Notes: generated by a model not told the origin, from the letters alone. Counted from the stretch's first letter, positions 35,135 to 43,199 are shown. The stretch is 64,000 bases of DNA from Bacteroidota bacterium (GCA_947475165.1 CANJLD010000005.1:120546-184545), one strand, 5' to 3'. Numbers and translations: made by a program.

Positions 35135-35137
35135 AAC
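35063..35137 (+). repeat. Copy A of a dispersed 75-bp element (shares 32 identical bp with 60509-60540)
   Basis: The 32 bp at 35089-35120 are identical to the reverse complement of 60509-60540, and similarity extends on both sides over about 75 bp (TTAGTTTA-GTG, then ACGTTAGCGG versus ACGTTAACAG). Copy A forms the right half of the attC-like palindrome. Confidence 0.85.
35126..35137 (+). repeat. Right 12-bp direct repeat of the cassette-like module
   Basis: GTTAGCGGCAAC, identical to 32749-32760. It overlaps the right end of the attC-like element. Confidence 0.7.
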
Positions 35138-35168
35138 TTTATAGACACTCTTTACCTATTTTATTTAG

Positions 35169-35234
35169 GTTGTGTCCCGACAGGTTCTCTCGGAGCAAAG
35201 CATCAGCAAGGGGAGGAACCTGTTGCGACACAAC
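35169..35234. repeat. Interspersed palindrome (19-bp arms, two mismatches)
   Basis: GTTGTGTCCCGACAGGTTC (35169-35187) is complementary, with two mismatches, to GAACCTGTTGCGACACAAC (35216-35234), with the loop segment CTCGGAGCAAAGCATCAGC between them. It lies between the module and the gene at 35284, whose start is 50 bp further. It looks like a REP-type dispersed element; no riboswitch consensus is visible. Confidence 0.7.
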
Positions 35235-35283
35235 TTCAGCCAGTCTTGTTTTATAGCTGTTTCAGTTTACATTTGTTTGGCTC

Positions 35284-35805
35284 ATGAAAAAGATAATCTC
35301 TTTATCTTTTATGGTATTTCTTCTGGTCAATATCTGCGGCTATTTTATTTCGTTCAGTGTTCAGCGGTATAAAATTAGGGCAGAGGTAAAGCAACTGCTG
35401 AAACAGGAAAAGCAGAAGCACACTCAACAATTTGTTTTTACCGAAGCAGAATACAACAGGTTAAATAAATACGAAGGCGGCAGAGAGTTTAGTTCAAATG
35501 GCGGTATGTATGATGTGATGAAGAAAGAAATTAAGCAGGGCAAAATAATTCTGACCGCCTATTTTGACCATAAAGAAACCGGCTTGCTCAGTAAACTTGT
35601 TTCCTTTTTTAATGAAGAAAGCAACGCTGCTAAAGGCAAGCAGACTATACCTGCTTTTAGTTTGTTGGAGTTTGTTTCGCCAGCCGGTGAGTGGAAATGT
35701 TATAACACCTTAACCTGTTCACCGCTATATAATTCTAATCCTCAATTCCTCTCGCAACTTTCGGTTGAATCGGTTTCTCCTCCGCCCGATACGTTTTACT
35801 GTTAA
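35284..35805 (+). CDS. Small membrane-anchored or exported protein of unknown function
   Basis: This 173-aa protein has an N-terminal hydrophobic helix (LSFMVFLLVNICGYFISF, residues 8-25) that could be an uncleaved anchor, then a basic helix rich in Q/K/E (IRAEVKQLLKQEKQKHTQQF). The rest is mixed, with several serine/proline stretches at the end (SVSPPPDTFYC). I do not recognise a family. It lies 87 bp upstream of the heme-type TonB receptor on the same strand, so a link to that uptake system is possible. Confidence 0.6.
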   Translation: MKKIISLSFMVFLLVNICGYFISFSVQRYKIRAEVKQLLKQEKQKHTQQFVFTEAEYNRLNKYEGGREFSSNGGMYDVMKKEIKQGKIILTAYFDHKETGLLSKLVSFFNEESNAAKGKQTIPAFSLLEFVSPAGEWKCYNTLTCSPLYNSNPQFLSQLSVESVSPPPDTFYC

Positions 35806-35892
35806 TCAGATTTTACCCCATTGCACAAATGTAGTTGAGCAGGTTTACCTGTTATGCGCTTGCGTGTATCTATTTAACCTTAAAACTTAAGC

Positions 35893-38127
35893 ATGAAAAA
35901 AATATTTTTTCTACCCCTTCTAGTATTTCAAGTATTCCATTCCTATAGTCAGATAGACTCTACCGATAAGCAGGTAAACCTGAAAGAGGTAATTATTGCC
36001 GACAGTAAATTTGAAAGTTTAAAAAGCAATGCAGCTCAGCAAACCTTTGTATTAAAGAGTAAGGATTTGCAGCGGCTGAACGCACAACGAACCGGAGATG
36101 TTTTAATGAACAGCGGTGCTGCCTTTGTGCAAATGAGCCAACAAGGTGGTGGTAGCGTAGTGCTGCGCGGCTTTGAAGCCAGCCGTGTATTAATGGTAGT
36201 AGACGGTGTTCGTATGAACAACATTCTGTTCCGTGCCGGCCACCTGCAAAACGTTATTACGGTTGACAATAACATACTCGACAGAATTGAAATTCTTTAC
36301 GGTCCCTCATCAACTGTTTACGGTAGCGATGCCTTAGGCGGTGTGGTACACATGCGCACCAAGAATCCGCAGCTTTCGGGCGATAAGAAATTCCTAAGCA
36401 CCGGTAATGGTATGTTCCGTTACGGAAGTGTAAACAACGAGTTAACCGGTCACCTTGATTTGGGTTTCGGCTGCAAAAAATTTGCCTCGCTTACCTCCAC
36501 TACCTTCTCGCGCTTTGGCGATTTGCGCATGGGTAATTACGTAACCCAAGCCACAGCCGGTTTGTGGACTCGAGATTACTATCAGGCACGCACTAATGCG
36601 TTAGATTCTATTGGCAACGTAACCGGACAAAAAGATACTGCCATTATGAATAAAGTAAACAATGTGCAGGCAGGCAGCGGTTACTGGCAATACGATTTGT
36701 TGCAAAAGTTTTTGTTTCAGCAAAGCGAAAATATTTCGCATGTAATCAATGTGCAGTTCTCTAACTCATCAAACGTGCCGCGTTACGACCGGTTAGCAGT
36801 TACATCAGGTTCTACCATTTTAAAAGATGCAGAATGGTATTACGGTCCGCAGCAACGCTTGCTGGCAGTTTACGATTTTAACTGGAAGAATGCCGGACCT
36901 CTCGATTTAATAAGCATTGGTTTAAACTACCAAAACATTGTGGAGAGCCGCAACAACCGTGGCTTTGGCAAAACTTTCCGTACCGAAAGAACCGAGAAGG
37001 TAAACATAGCGGGTGTTCATGCCGATTTTAGAAAAATAATTAAAACGCACACCCTCAACTTTGGTTTAGAAGGGCAGTTTAACATGCTTAAATCATCGGC
37101 AGTAGAAAGAAACGTAAACGTTGATACTACCCGCGCGGCAAGCACCCGCTACCCTGATGGTAAAAACAGTATGAACTATGTAGCTCTTTACTTAACGCAC
37201 AACTGGGTAATTACACCAAAACTAATTTTGAGCGATGGCATCCGTTACAACTTAGTTACCATGAAATCTACCTTAACCGAAGCCAGTCAGGATTTTTTCC
37301 CGCTCCCGTACAACGAGTTGAAGAACCTGCACAACGCAGTTTCGGGTAATTTAGGTTTAGTGGCATTGCCTGGTAAAGGTTTCCGCATTGCAGCTTTATT
37401 CAGCACCGGTTTCCGCGCACCTAATGTAGATGACATTGCCAAGATTTTTGAATCGGTACCGGGCAGTGTAGTGGTGCCAAACAGTAAACTTAAACCGGAA
37501 TACACGCTCAACGGGGAATTGACCATTGAGAAAACATTTGCCGGTAAATTCCGGGTAAGTGCCACCGGTTTCTATACTTATTTTATTAATGCTATTACTG
37601 CCGATAAAGGAACCTTTAACGGTGCCGATACACTTACTTACGATGGAACAGTGAGCAATGTGCTTACCCTGGTAAACAAGAACAAAGCTTACATAGCAGG
37701 TGTAACCGCTGCTGCCGAAGCCGATATTACCGACTGGTTGAGTGTGTATGCATCGTTTACTTACACTTACGGAAGAATTAAAACCGATACTACTCCATAT
37801 CCGCTCGACCATATCTCTCCTATTTACGGTCGTGCCGGTTTCCGCGCCAGTTACAAATGGGTACGTGGCGAGTTTTTCTCGGTGTTTAACGGCAAAAAGA
37901 AAGTGAAAGACTACAACATGCTTGGCGAAGACAACTTCGGACAAGGCACCGGTACCGATTTACCTTGCTGGGCTACGCTTAATGCACGCATCGGTTTTCA
38001 GCCGGTTAAATATTTCGGTTTCGATTTAGGCTGCGATAACCTGATGGATTTACGCTACCGTCAGTTTGCTTCGGGCATAAGCGCACCTGGACGCAATTTT
38101 TTTGTAACCGCAAGATTTAAGTGGTAG
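35893..38127 (+). CDS. TonB-dependent receptor, heme/hemoglobin type
   Basis: This 744-aa outer-membrane receptor has a signal peptide (FFLPLLVFQVFHSYSQ), a plug (NLKEVIIADSKFESLKSNAAQQTFVL, then GGGSVVLRGFEASRVLMVVDGVRMN, and LDRIEILYGPSSTVYGSDALGGVVHMRT) and a barrel ending in FFVTARFKW. The segment GFRAPNVDDIAKIFESVPGS (near residue 510) carries the FRAP motif known from heme receptors; the next conserved box reads VVPNSKLKPEYTLN where heme receptors have NPNL. It has no N-terminal carboxypeptidase-like domain, in contrast to the receptor at 27645. The ligand could be heme or another iron/metal complex. Confidence 0.9.
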   Translation: MKKIFFLPLLVFQVFHSYSQIDSTDKQVNLKEVIIADSKFESLKSNAAQQTFVLKSKDLQRLNAQRTGDVLMNSGAAFVQMSQQGGGSVVLRGFEASRVLMVVDGVRMNNILFRAGHLQNVITVDNNILDRIEILYGPSSTVYGSDALGGVVHMRTKNPQLSGDKKFLSTGNGMFRYGSVNNELTGHLDLGFGCKKFASLTSTTFSRFGDLRMGNYVTQATAGLWTRDYYQARTNALDSIGNVTGQKDTAIMNKVNNVQAGSGYWQYDLLQKFLFQQSENISHVINVQFSNSSNVPRYDRLAVTSGSTILKDAEWYYGPQQRLLAVYDFNWKNAGPLDLISIGLNYQNIVESRNNRGFGKTFRTERTEKVNIAGVHADFRKIIKTHTLNFGLEGQFNMLKSSAVERNVNVDTTRAASTRYPDGKNSMNYVALYLTHNWVITPKLILSDGIRYNLVTMKSTLTEASQDFFPLPYNELKNLHNAVSGNLGLVALPGKGFRIAALFSTGFRAPNVDDIAKIFESVPGSVVVPNSKLKPEYTLNGELTIEKTFAGKFRVSATGFYTYFINAITADKGTFNGADTLTYDGTVSNVLTLVNKNKAYIAGVTAAAEADITDWLSVYASFTYTYGRIKTDTTPYPLDHISPIYGRAGFRASYKWVRGEFFSVFNGKKKVKDYNMLGEDNFGQGTGTDLPCWATLNARIGFQPVKYFGFDLGCDNLMDLRYRQFASGISAPGRNFFVTARFKW

Positions 38128-38435
38128 CAATTCATTAATCGAAGAAGGGATTAGAAAGGTAAACAAGCAATGGTGATTCTATCCAGTAGTTGTGGTAAAA
38201 CAGAAACGGGCTCTGCTGGAGCGCAACCGGATAGGGATAGCTCAACCAACGGGAATAAAAGTGGTGGAGAGAAGTTCTCTTCACCACTACATCCAAACTT
38301 GTAATACCTCCAAAAATTCAACCATTAAATTCTGCAAAACGCTACATTGAACAATTACTTTTAAAATCCAATTTATTTTGACGACATACACAGACACCAC
38401 CTGCTGACCAAATTTCTTTTCTTTGAACCGTATTT
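38128..38435. other. Gene-free stretch with a dispersed repeat and a hairpin
   Basis: No gene is seen. At 38203-38234 a sequence beginning GAAACGGGCTCTGCTG and ending GGATAG resembles, in reverse complement, 62650-62682 inside the IS3 element. At 38261-38288 a 13-bp stem with one mismatch (GTGGTGGAGAGAA / TTCTCTTCACCAC) could terminate the receptor transcript. Confidence 0.6.
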
Positions 38436-39089
38436 ATGGCGCACGAACATCACCACGACCACTCGCATTATCACATTCACGCCAACGAGCGCAGCACGCG
38501 TATTGTAGTTTGTATTTCGTTTTGCACCATGTTGCTTGAGCTGTATTTTGGTTATGCCTCTAATTCAAAAACGCTGATGATGGACGGCTGGCACATGCTA
38601 AGTCATGTGTTGGTATTGTTGCTGGCGTGGAGTGCTTACTATTATATTCTCCGCAACAAAAACGAAATTACCCACGCGCAACAACACAAAGTAATTTCAC
38701 TCAGCGGCTTTGCCAGTGCGGTTATCATGCTGCTCATCACCCTCGGTATGATTTACGAATCTGTCACCGGATTTTTTGATACAAATGCTGATGTAACCAA
38801 CGAAGCCTTACTGGTTGCCGTAATAGCCGTAGCAGTAAACGGAGCAAGCGCATTCTTTTTACACCGCGAAGAAGAAAAGACAGACGTGAACCTACAAGCG
38901 GCTTATCTGCACGTATTAAGCGATGTGGTGCTGAGTGTGTTTGCCATTATCTCGCTACTGGCAATAAAATATTTTGGCTGGAAGATGCTCGACTCCATTC
39001 TTGCACTCTTCGGTGCATTAGTAATTTTAAAATGGAGCATAGAACTAATAAGAAAAAGCTGGCGCGAAGTTCTGGAGTTGCGGAAGTAG
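38436..39089 (+). CDS. CDF-family metal cation exporter lacking the C-terminal domain
   Basis: This 217-aa protein starts with a histidine-rich tail (HEHHHDHSHYHIH) and has six transmembrane helices. The transport-site motifs are DGWHMLSH (TM2, D50/H53/H57) and HVLSD (TM5, H159/D163). The usual last TM2 residue is Asp, here His57, which may change metal selectivity. Most CDF proteins carry a cytoplasmic C-terminal domain of about 80-100 residues that binds metal; this one ends at SIELIRKSWREVLELRK with no such domain, a variant known in a few bacteria. It would export Zn, Co or a related metal by proton antiport. Confidence 0.85.
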   Translation: MAHEHHHDHSHYHIHANERSTRIVVCISFCTMLLELYFGYASNSKTLMMDGWHMLSHVLVLLLAWSAYYYILRNKNEITHAQQHKVISLSGFASAVIMLLITLGMIYESVTGFFDTNADVTNEALLVAVIAVAVNGASAFFLHREEEKTDVNLQAAYLHVLSDVVLSVFAIISLLAIKYFGWKMLDSILALFGALVILKWSIELIRKSWREVLELRK

Positions 39090-39788
39090 CTACTCTTTGA
39101 TTTTTGATTTTTGAGCTTTGATATTACTCTCAATTACCACCACAAACTCTCCTCTAGGTTCCTTCTTAGTAAAATGCAGAATCAACTCATCTGCAGTTCC
39201 GCGAACAGTTTCTTCAAACATTTTGGAAATTTCTCTTGAGCACGAAATTTTCCTTTCAATCCCGATGTACAGCTTCAATTCTTCAAGCAGTTTTAAAACA
39301 CGGAAAGGCGATTCGTAAAGCAGAATTGTTTTTTCAATCAGCGCAATTTCTTTCAGCTTAGTCATTCTTCCTTTCTTGTGCGGAAGAAATCCGATGAATA
39401 CAAACTCATCAGTTGCAAAGCCCGAATTAACCAGTGCAGGAACAAAAGCAGTAGCACCAGGCAAAGTTTCTACCTGAATATTCTCAGCAATGCAGGCCGC
39501 AATTAAAATATGACCGGGGTCAGATATACCGGGAGTGCCGCCATCGCTCACCAGCGCAATGGTCATACCTGATTTTATTTTTTCGGTAACCGATTCAACG
39601 GTTTTATACTCGTTGAATTTGTGGTAGGCTATAAGCTGCTTTTGAATTTGAAAATGGTCGAGCAGCTTTTTTGTTTGGCGCGTGTCTTCAGCCAAAATTA
39701 AATCGCACTCTTTTAAAACGCGGATAGCGCGAAGCGTGATGTCCTCTAAATTTCCAACCGGAGTAGGTACGACAAATAGCTTAGACAT
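39090..39788 (-). CDS. rsmI: 16S rRNA (cytidine(1402)-2'-O)-methyltransferase
   Basis: RsmI methylates C1402 of 16S rRNA with SAM. The 232-aa protein begins KLFVVPTPVGNLEDITLRAIRVLKECDLILAEDTRQTKKLL and contains VSDGGTPGISDPGHILI, both hallmarks of this tetrapyrrole-methylase-fold family. The extreme C-terminus (NIKAQKSKIKE) is encoded by a short T-rich oligomer repeat (39095-39122) of the kind seen in intergenic DNA, so the tail may be recently acquired. It is the last gene of the pepP-pssA-purS-rsmI run on the minus strand. Confidence 0.95.
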   Translation of the reverse strand: MSKLFVVPTPVGNLEDITLRAIRVLKECDLILAEDTRQTKKLLDHFQIQKQLIAYHKFNEYKTVESVTEKIKSGMTIALVSDGGTPGISDPGHILIAACIAENIQVETLPGATAFVPALVNSGFATDEFVFIGFLPHKKGRMTKLKEIALIEKTILLYESPFRVLKLLEELKLYIGIERKISCSREISKMFEETVRGTADELILHFTKKEPRGEFVVVIESNIKAQKSKIKE

Positions 39789-39796
39789 TGCGAATG

Positions 39797-39836
39797 CCCT
39801 TTAGGGGATTTTGTTTCATCCCGCTTCTCTGCGGGA
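39797..39836. repeat. Small intergenic palindromes between rsmI and purS
   Basis: CCCTTTAGGGG (39797-39807) and TCCCGC-TTCTCT-GCGGGA (39819-39836). They resemble the palindromes after the TonB receptor near 30.8 kb. Confidence 0.55.
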
Positions 39837-39842
39837 AGGGGT

Positions 39843-40094
39843 TTACTCTGCTATTACCTCAAACTTATAACCTTCCATAATAGCATTGGCCAGCAATTTT
39901 TTGCAGGCGCTTTCTACTTGTGTGGTGGCTTCTTCTTTGCTGGCAGCACTAATTTTAAGCGTAATGTGTTTGCCAATGCGCACATCAGCCACACCGTCAA
40001 AATTCATTTTTTGTAAACCGTGAGCAACGGCTTTGCCTTGAGGGTCGAGTAATTCTTTTAAAGGCATTACATCTATTTCTGCGCGAAAATTCAT
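39843..40094 (-). CDS. purS: Phosphoribosylformylglycinamidine synthase subunit PurS
   Basis: This 83-aa protein matches PurS in length and pattern: FRAEIDVMPLKELLDPQGKAVAHGLQKMNFDGVADVRIGKHITLKI, then CKKLLANAIMEGYKFEVI. PurS forms a complex with PurL and PurQ for FGAM synthesis in purine biosynthesis; neither partner lies in the window. Its start overlaps the pssA stop by ATGA (40091-40094), indicating translational coupling. Confidence 0.9.
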   Translation of the reverse strand: MNFRAEIDVMPLKELLDPQGKAVAHGLQKMNFDGVADVRIGKHITLKISAASKEEATTQVESACKKLLANAIMEGYKFEVIAE

Positions 40095-40810
40095 TTGGTA
40101 ATAAGTTTTTGAATGAGTGAAACGATAACGTAAAGAATAATAATTAACGATACAGCCGCGAATTTAAGAGTAGCCAATAAAACCACCGAAAGAATTATAA
40201 ACAGATATTTTACCTCGTTCTCTTTCCACGCGTAACTCTTAAATTTAAAACCGAACATGGGTATTTCAGTAAGCATTAAAACAGAAAGCAAACCAACCGT
40301 GCCGTATAAAACTTTGCCGCTGAAAATAAAGTGAGATAAACCGAAAGTATTGTTCAGAAACATGAGCAATAAACCCACCACAAACATGGTTGCAGCAGGA
40401 GTTGCCAAACCAATAAATCCATCGGTCTGTCTTTCATCTACATTAAACTTTGCTAAACGCAAGGCGGCAAACAGCGTAATAATAAATGCCGGTGCAGAAT
40501 ACAGATACATGCGGTTGGTAGAAATAAGCTGGTCGCTCATTTCATACTTCTGAAACAGCAGTTGAAATATAATGGCACCCGGTACTACCCCAAAGCTCAC
40601 CACATCTGCCAGCGAATCTAACTGCAAACCAATATCGGTTGGTTTTTTGGTTAAGCGCGCAGCAAAGCCGTCAAGAAAATCGGCAACGAGTGAAATGAGC
40701 ATGCAATACGGGACCCACTCCATTTGATAATTGAACAAAAACACCACCGCCATACAACCGGCTAAAAGATTGATGAGCGTTAGAATGTTTGCGAGGTTAA
40801 ACAGTTTCAT
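40091..40810 (-). CDS. pssA: CDP-diacylglycerol-serine O-phosphatidyltransferase
   Basis: The 239-aa integral membrane enzyme makes phosphatidylserine, the precursor of phosphatidylethanolamine. The CDP-alcohol phosphotransferase motif D-G-x2-A-R-x8-G-x3-D-x3-D is complete: D47, G48, A51-R52, G61, D65 and D69. About seven hydrophobic segments follow. It overlaps purS by 4 bp and is 45 bp after pepP. The 240-aa length fits the Bacteroidota/Bacillus-type enzyme. Confidence 0.92.
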   Translation of the reverse strand: MKLFNLANILTLINLLAGCMAVVFLFNYQMEWVPYCMLISLVADFLDGFAARLTKKPTDIGLQLDSLADVVSFGVVPGAIIFQLLFQKYEMSDQLISTNRMYLYSAPAFIITLFAALRLAKFNVDERQTDGFIGLATPAATMFVVGLLLMFLNNTFGLSHFIFSGKVLYGTVGLLSVLMLTEIPMFGFKFKSYAWKENEVKYLFIILSVVLLATLKFAAVSLIIILYVIVSLIQKLITK

Positions 40811-40833
40811 TTTGTATTTTCTTTTTGTCTTTT

Positions 40834-40863
40834 ACCACTTGCCACTCGCCATTCACTACTTGC
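40834..40863. repeat. Short TTGCCACTCGCC-type oligomer repeat between pepP and pssA
   Basis: ACCACTTGCCACTCGCCATT, continued by CACTACTTGC. Related oligomers lie at 42317-42346 and 43166-43190. The degenerate unit is about 7 bp (ACTTGCC, ACTCGCC). Confidence 0.6.
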
Positions 40864-42148
40864 TGTTCATCAACTCCTCAATCTCTTCTGCTTCAATAGG
40901 AATTTTAGCCATCAGGTCAACCGGTTTGTTGTTTGTTATCAGCAAATTGTTTTCAATCCGTATTCCAATTTTTTCGGCACGGATATAAATGCCCGGCTCG
41001 CAGGTAAGCACGGCTCCAGCTTTTAGTTTTGCAAAGCGATTACCTACATCATGTACATCTAAACCCAAAAAGTGCGCTGTGCCATGAGGAAAATATTTTT
41101 TGTAAAGTGGCGCATCTGGGTTTTGCTTTTTTACATCAGTAGCTTTCAGCAGCTTTAGTTTTATCAATTCATCCTGCATTATTAAACGCACTTCGTTGTT
41201 CAAATCGTTTAACACAACACCTGGTTTCATCATGGCTGCAGCTTTGCGGTGAACGCGTAACACCGCATTGTAAATGCTTTTTTGGCGTGCGGTAAACTTT
41301 CCGCTAACCGGTACGGTGCGCGTAAGGTCGGCACAGTAGTTAGCGTATTCTGCTGCGCAATCCATCAGCAAAAGTTCACCGGCTTTGCATTGTGCTTCGT
41401 TACTTACATAATGCAGCACGCAGGCATTTGCACCAGTGGCAACAATAGGCTCGTAAGCATGACCCGTTCCGCGATTGATAACATATTCGTGTGTCAATTC
41501 AGCTTCCACTTCATACTCCCACACACCGGGTTTAATAAACTTAAGCACGCGCTGAAAACCTTTATTGGTTATATCAATTGCCTTGCCTAACAAATCAATT
41601 TCGTATTTCGATTTGGTTACGCGCAACTCGTGCAGCAGCGGTGAGCTGCGTTCGTATTTATGCAGCGGAAAATCGTTCATTACCTTACGTGCAAATTTTA
41701 CTTCAGTGGCTTCGCCCATGCTAATGCTGCGGTCGTGTTCGTTGGTGTTCAAATAAACATGTGTTGCGTAGTGCATTAGCATGTTAAAAATATCTTCAAA
41801 CGAATCGCTCCAATAAACAGTCTCTACACCAGAAATTGTTTTCGCTTCATCAATGGTGTGTTTCTTGCCTTCCCAAATAGCAATCTGCTCATTGGTTCTG
41901 CGCACAAATAATACCTCGCGGTGTTTTGCTTCTGGTGCATCAGGAAAAAGAATCAGAAAAGTTTCTTCCTGGTCAATACCGCTCAGGTAAAACGTATCGG
42001 GATTTTGTCGCCACTTATAAGCAGCATCGGCACTGCGGGTAACAATGTCGTTGCTCACGAATACTGCCAGCGAGTTCTTCTTCATCGCTTTGGCAAAATT
42101 CTTCCGGTTCTGTTTAAATAATTCTGAGTTGATAGTTTGATAACGCAT
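40856..42148 (-). CDS. pepP: Xaa-Pro aminopeptidase (M24B)
   Basis: This 430-aa protein has an aminopeptidase P N-terminal domain (residues 1-165; QNPDTFYLSGIDQEETFLILFP) and a pita-bread metallopeptidase domain. Metal ligands are the Asp residues in LLLMDCAAEY and CADLTRTVPVSG, His in FPHGTAHFLGLDVHD, Glu in CEPGIYI and Glu in IRIENNLLI. It removes N-terminal residues before proline using two metal ions. Cytoplasmic, no signal peptide. It is first in the run with pssA, purS and rsmI. Confidence 0.95.
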   Translation of the reverse strand: MRYQTINSELFKQNRKNFAKAMKKNSLAVFVSNDIVTRSADAAYKWRQNPDTFYLSGIDQEETFLILFPDAPEAKHREVLFVRRTNEQIAIWEGKKHTIDEAKTISGVETVYWSDSFEDIFNMLMHYATHVYLNTNEHDRSISMGEATEVKFARKVMNDFPLHKYERSSPLLHELRVTKSKYEIDLLGKAIDITNKGFQRVLKFIKPGVWEYEVEAELTHEYVINRGTGHAYEPIVATGANACVLHYVSNEAQCKAGELLLMDCAAEYANYCADLTRTVPVSGKFTARQKSIYNAVLRVHRKAAAMMKPGVVLNDLNNEVRLIMQDELIKLKLLKATDVKKQNPDAPLYKKYFPHGTAHFLGLDVHDVGNRFAKLKAGAVLTCEPGIYIRAEKIGIRIENNLLITNNKPVDLMAKIPIEAEEIEELMNSK

Positions 42149-42316
42149 AATAATATGTTAAGGTGCTAATGTAAATATTTAGGAATACCCTGTAATTTGC
42201 TGTTGCTGAAAATCTATTGCAATAATCTTCCTTTTGTGCTGACAAAGGCAATGATTAAGCGCATTTACATTTTTTCACATACGCCCCAAACCCAACACCA
42301 ACAAGGGTTTCAATCA

Positions 42317-42346
42317 CTCTCCACTTGCCACACACTACTCGCCATT
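42317..42346. repeat. Short TTGCCAC/ACTCGCC oligomer repeat upstream of the DUF4476 gene
   Basis: CTCCACTTGCCACACACTAC then TCGCCATT. Same oligomer type as at 40834 and 43166. The rest of 42149-42416 holds no gene that I can support. Confidence 0.55.
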
Positions 42347-42416
42347 AAACTATGGCATCACTTTCGAAATCATACACGCATATTTCTTCACCAAAAAATC
42401 AAAGGAGAAACAAATT

Positions 42417-43163
42417 ATGAAACGCATCATTACACTCGCACTTATCACCCTGACAGTTCTAAGTGCTTCTGCACAGTTCGGACAATCAATTCTTAACCTT
42501 CGCCTGAACGATAACGCTCCGTTCAAAGTTTTTATTGACGGGCAGCAAACCGGTGGAGTGGGCAGTGTTGCCAGAATATCGAATTTGCAAGGAGGAAAAC
42601 ATTTTCTGCAAGTTTACAGAGTTGGAAACACATGGGGACATCATGGTATGAACAGCGCGTTCAGAGGAATGATTGTTCTTACTGCCAATGCAGAATCATG
42701 GGTAACAGTTTTTCCTGAAATGCAAAAAGTAAAGTTTGATGATATCCGCGCATTCATGGACCCATGCAATCCGAATAAAGTTGATGTTCGTTATCCAAGG
42801 CTACCGGTTCGCGAAAGATGTGAAAACGAATTGCAGAACCGCGCTCCTATAGCACCGGTTACACCAATTGGTCCGATGCCAATGTGCCAGAACGATTTCA
42901 GTCAGTTGAAACAAACTATCGACAACGCAGGTTTTGAAAGCACACGTTTGACAATTTTCAAACAGGCGCTTTGCTACAACTACTTCACCACCTCACAGGT
43001 TCGCGAACTGATGCAGTTGTTCTGGTTTGAAAGTTCAAAGTTGGAAGTAGCTAAACTGGCTTATCCAAAAACGCTTGACCAAAACAATTACTACTTGGTA
43101 AACAATGAATTCGGATTCAGCAGTAGTGTGAATGCTCTTGGAGATTATATTGCGATGAGATAA
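42417..43163 (+). CDS. Exported DUF4476-domain protein
   Basis: This 248-aa protein has a signal peptide (MKRIITLALITLTVLSASAQ). Residues 22-110 form a strand-rich N-terminal domain (LRLNDNAPFKVFIDGQQTGG, then ARISNLQGGKHFLQVYRVG). Residues 155-248 match the DUF4476 pattern: DFSQLKQTIDNAGFESTRLTIFKQAL, TTSQVRELMQLFWFESSKLEVAKLAYP, then YYLVNNEFGFSSSVNALGDYI. The function is unknown in the family; periplasmic or surface location is inferred. Confidence 0.85.
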   Translation: MKRIITLALITLTVLSASAQFGQSILNLRLNDNAPFKVFIDGQQTGGVGSVARISNLQGGKHFLQVYRVGNTWGHHGMNSAFRGMIVLTANAESWVTVFPEMQKVKFDDIRAFMDPCNPNKVDVRYPRLPVRERCENELQNRAPIAPVTPIGPMPMCQNDFSQLKQTIDNAGFESTRLTIFKQALCYNYFTTSQVRELMQLFWFESSKLEVAKLAYPKTLDQNNYYLVNNEFGFSSSVNALGDYIAMR

Positions 43164-43165
43164 AT

Positions 43166-43190
43166 AGTAAGTAGCGAGTGGCGAGTGGTA
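43166..43190. repeat. Short GAGTGGC oligomer repeat
   Basis: AAGTAGCGAGTGGCGAGTGG, the reverse strand of the CCACTCGCC-type repeats at 40834 and 42317. It lies between the stop of the DUF4476 gene and a terminator. Confidence 0.55.
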
Positions 43191-43199
43191 ATAAAGAAA

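Noticed and set aside
32749..35137. Classical integron with integrase
   Set aside because: No tyrosine recombinase gene is present in the window, and the core sites deviate from GTTRRRY/RYYYAAC. I only keep the weaker statement 'attC-like'.
35172..35372. 66-codon frame across the 35169-35234 palindrome
   Set aside because: It overlaps the palindrome and the start of the gene at 35284 in another frame and has no protein features.
35815..35892. Riboswitch (cobalamin or similar) before the heme-type TonB receptor
   Set aside because: The leader is short and has no conserved B12-box or other aptamer sequence that I could identify.
42149..42416. 99-codon frame at 42197-42496 upstream of the DUF4476 gene
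   Set aside because: It overlaps the DUF4476 signal peptide in another frame and includes the CCACTTGCC oligomer repeat.
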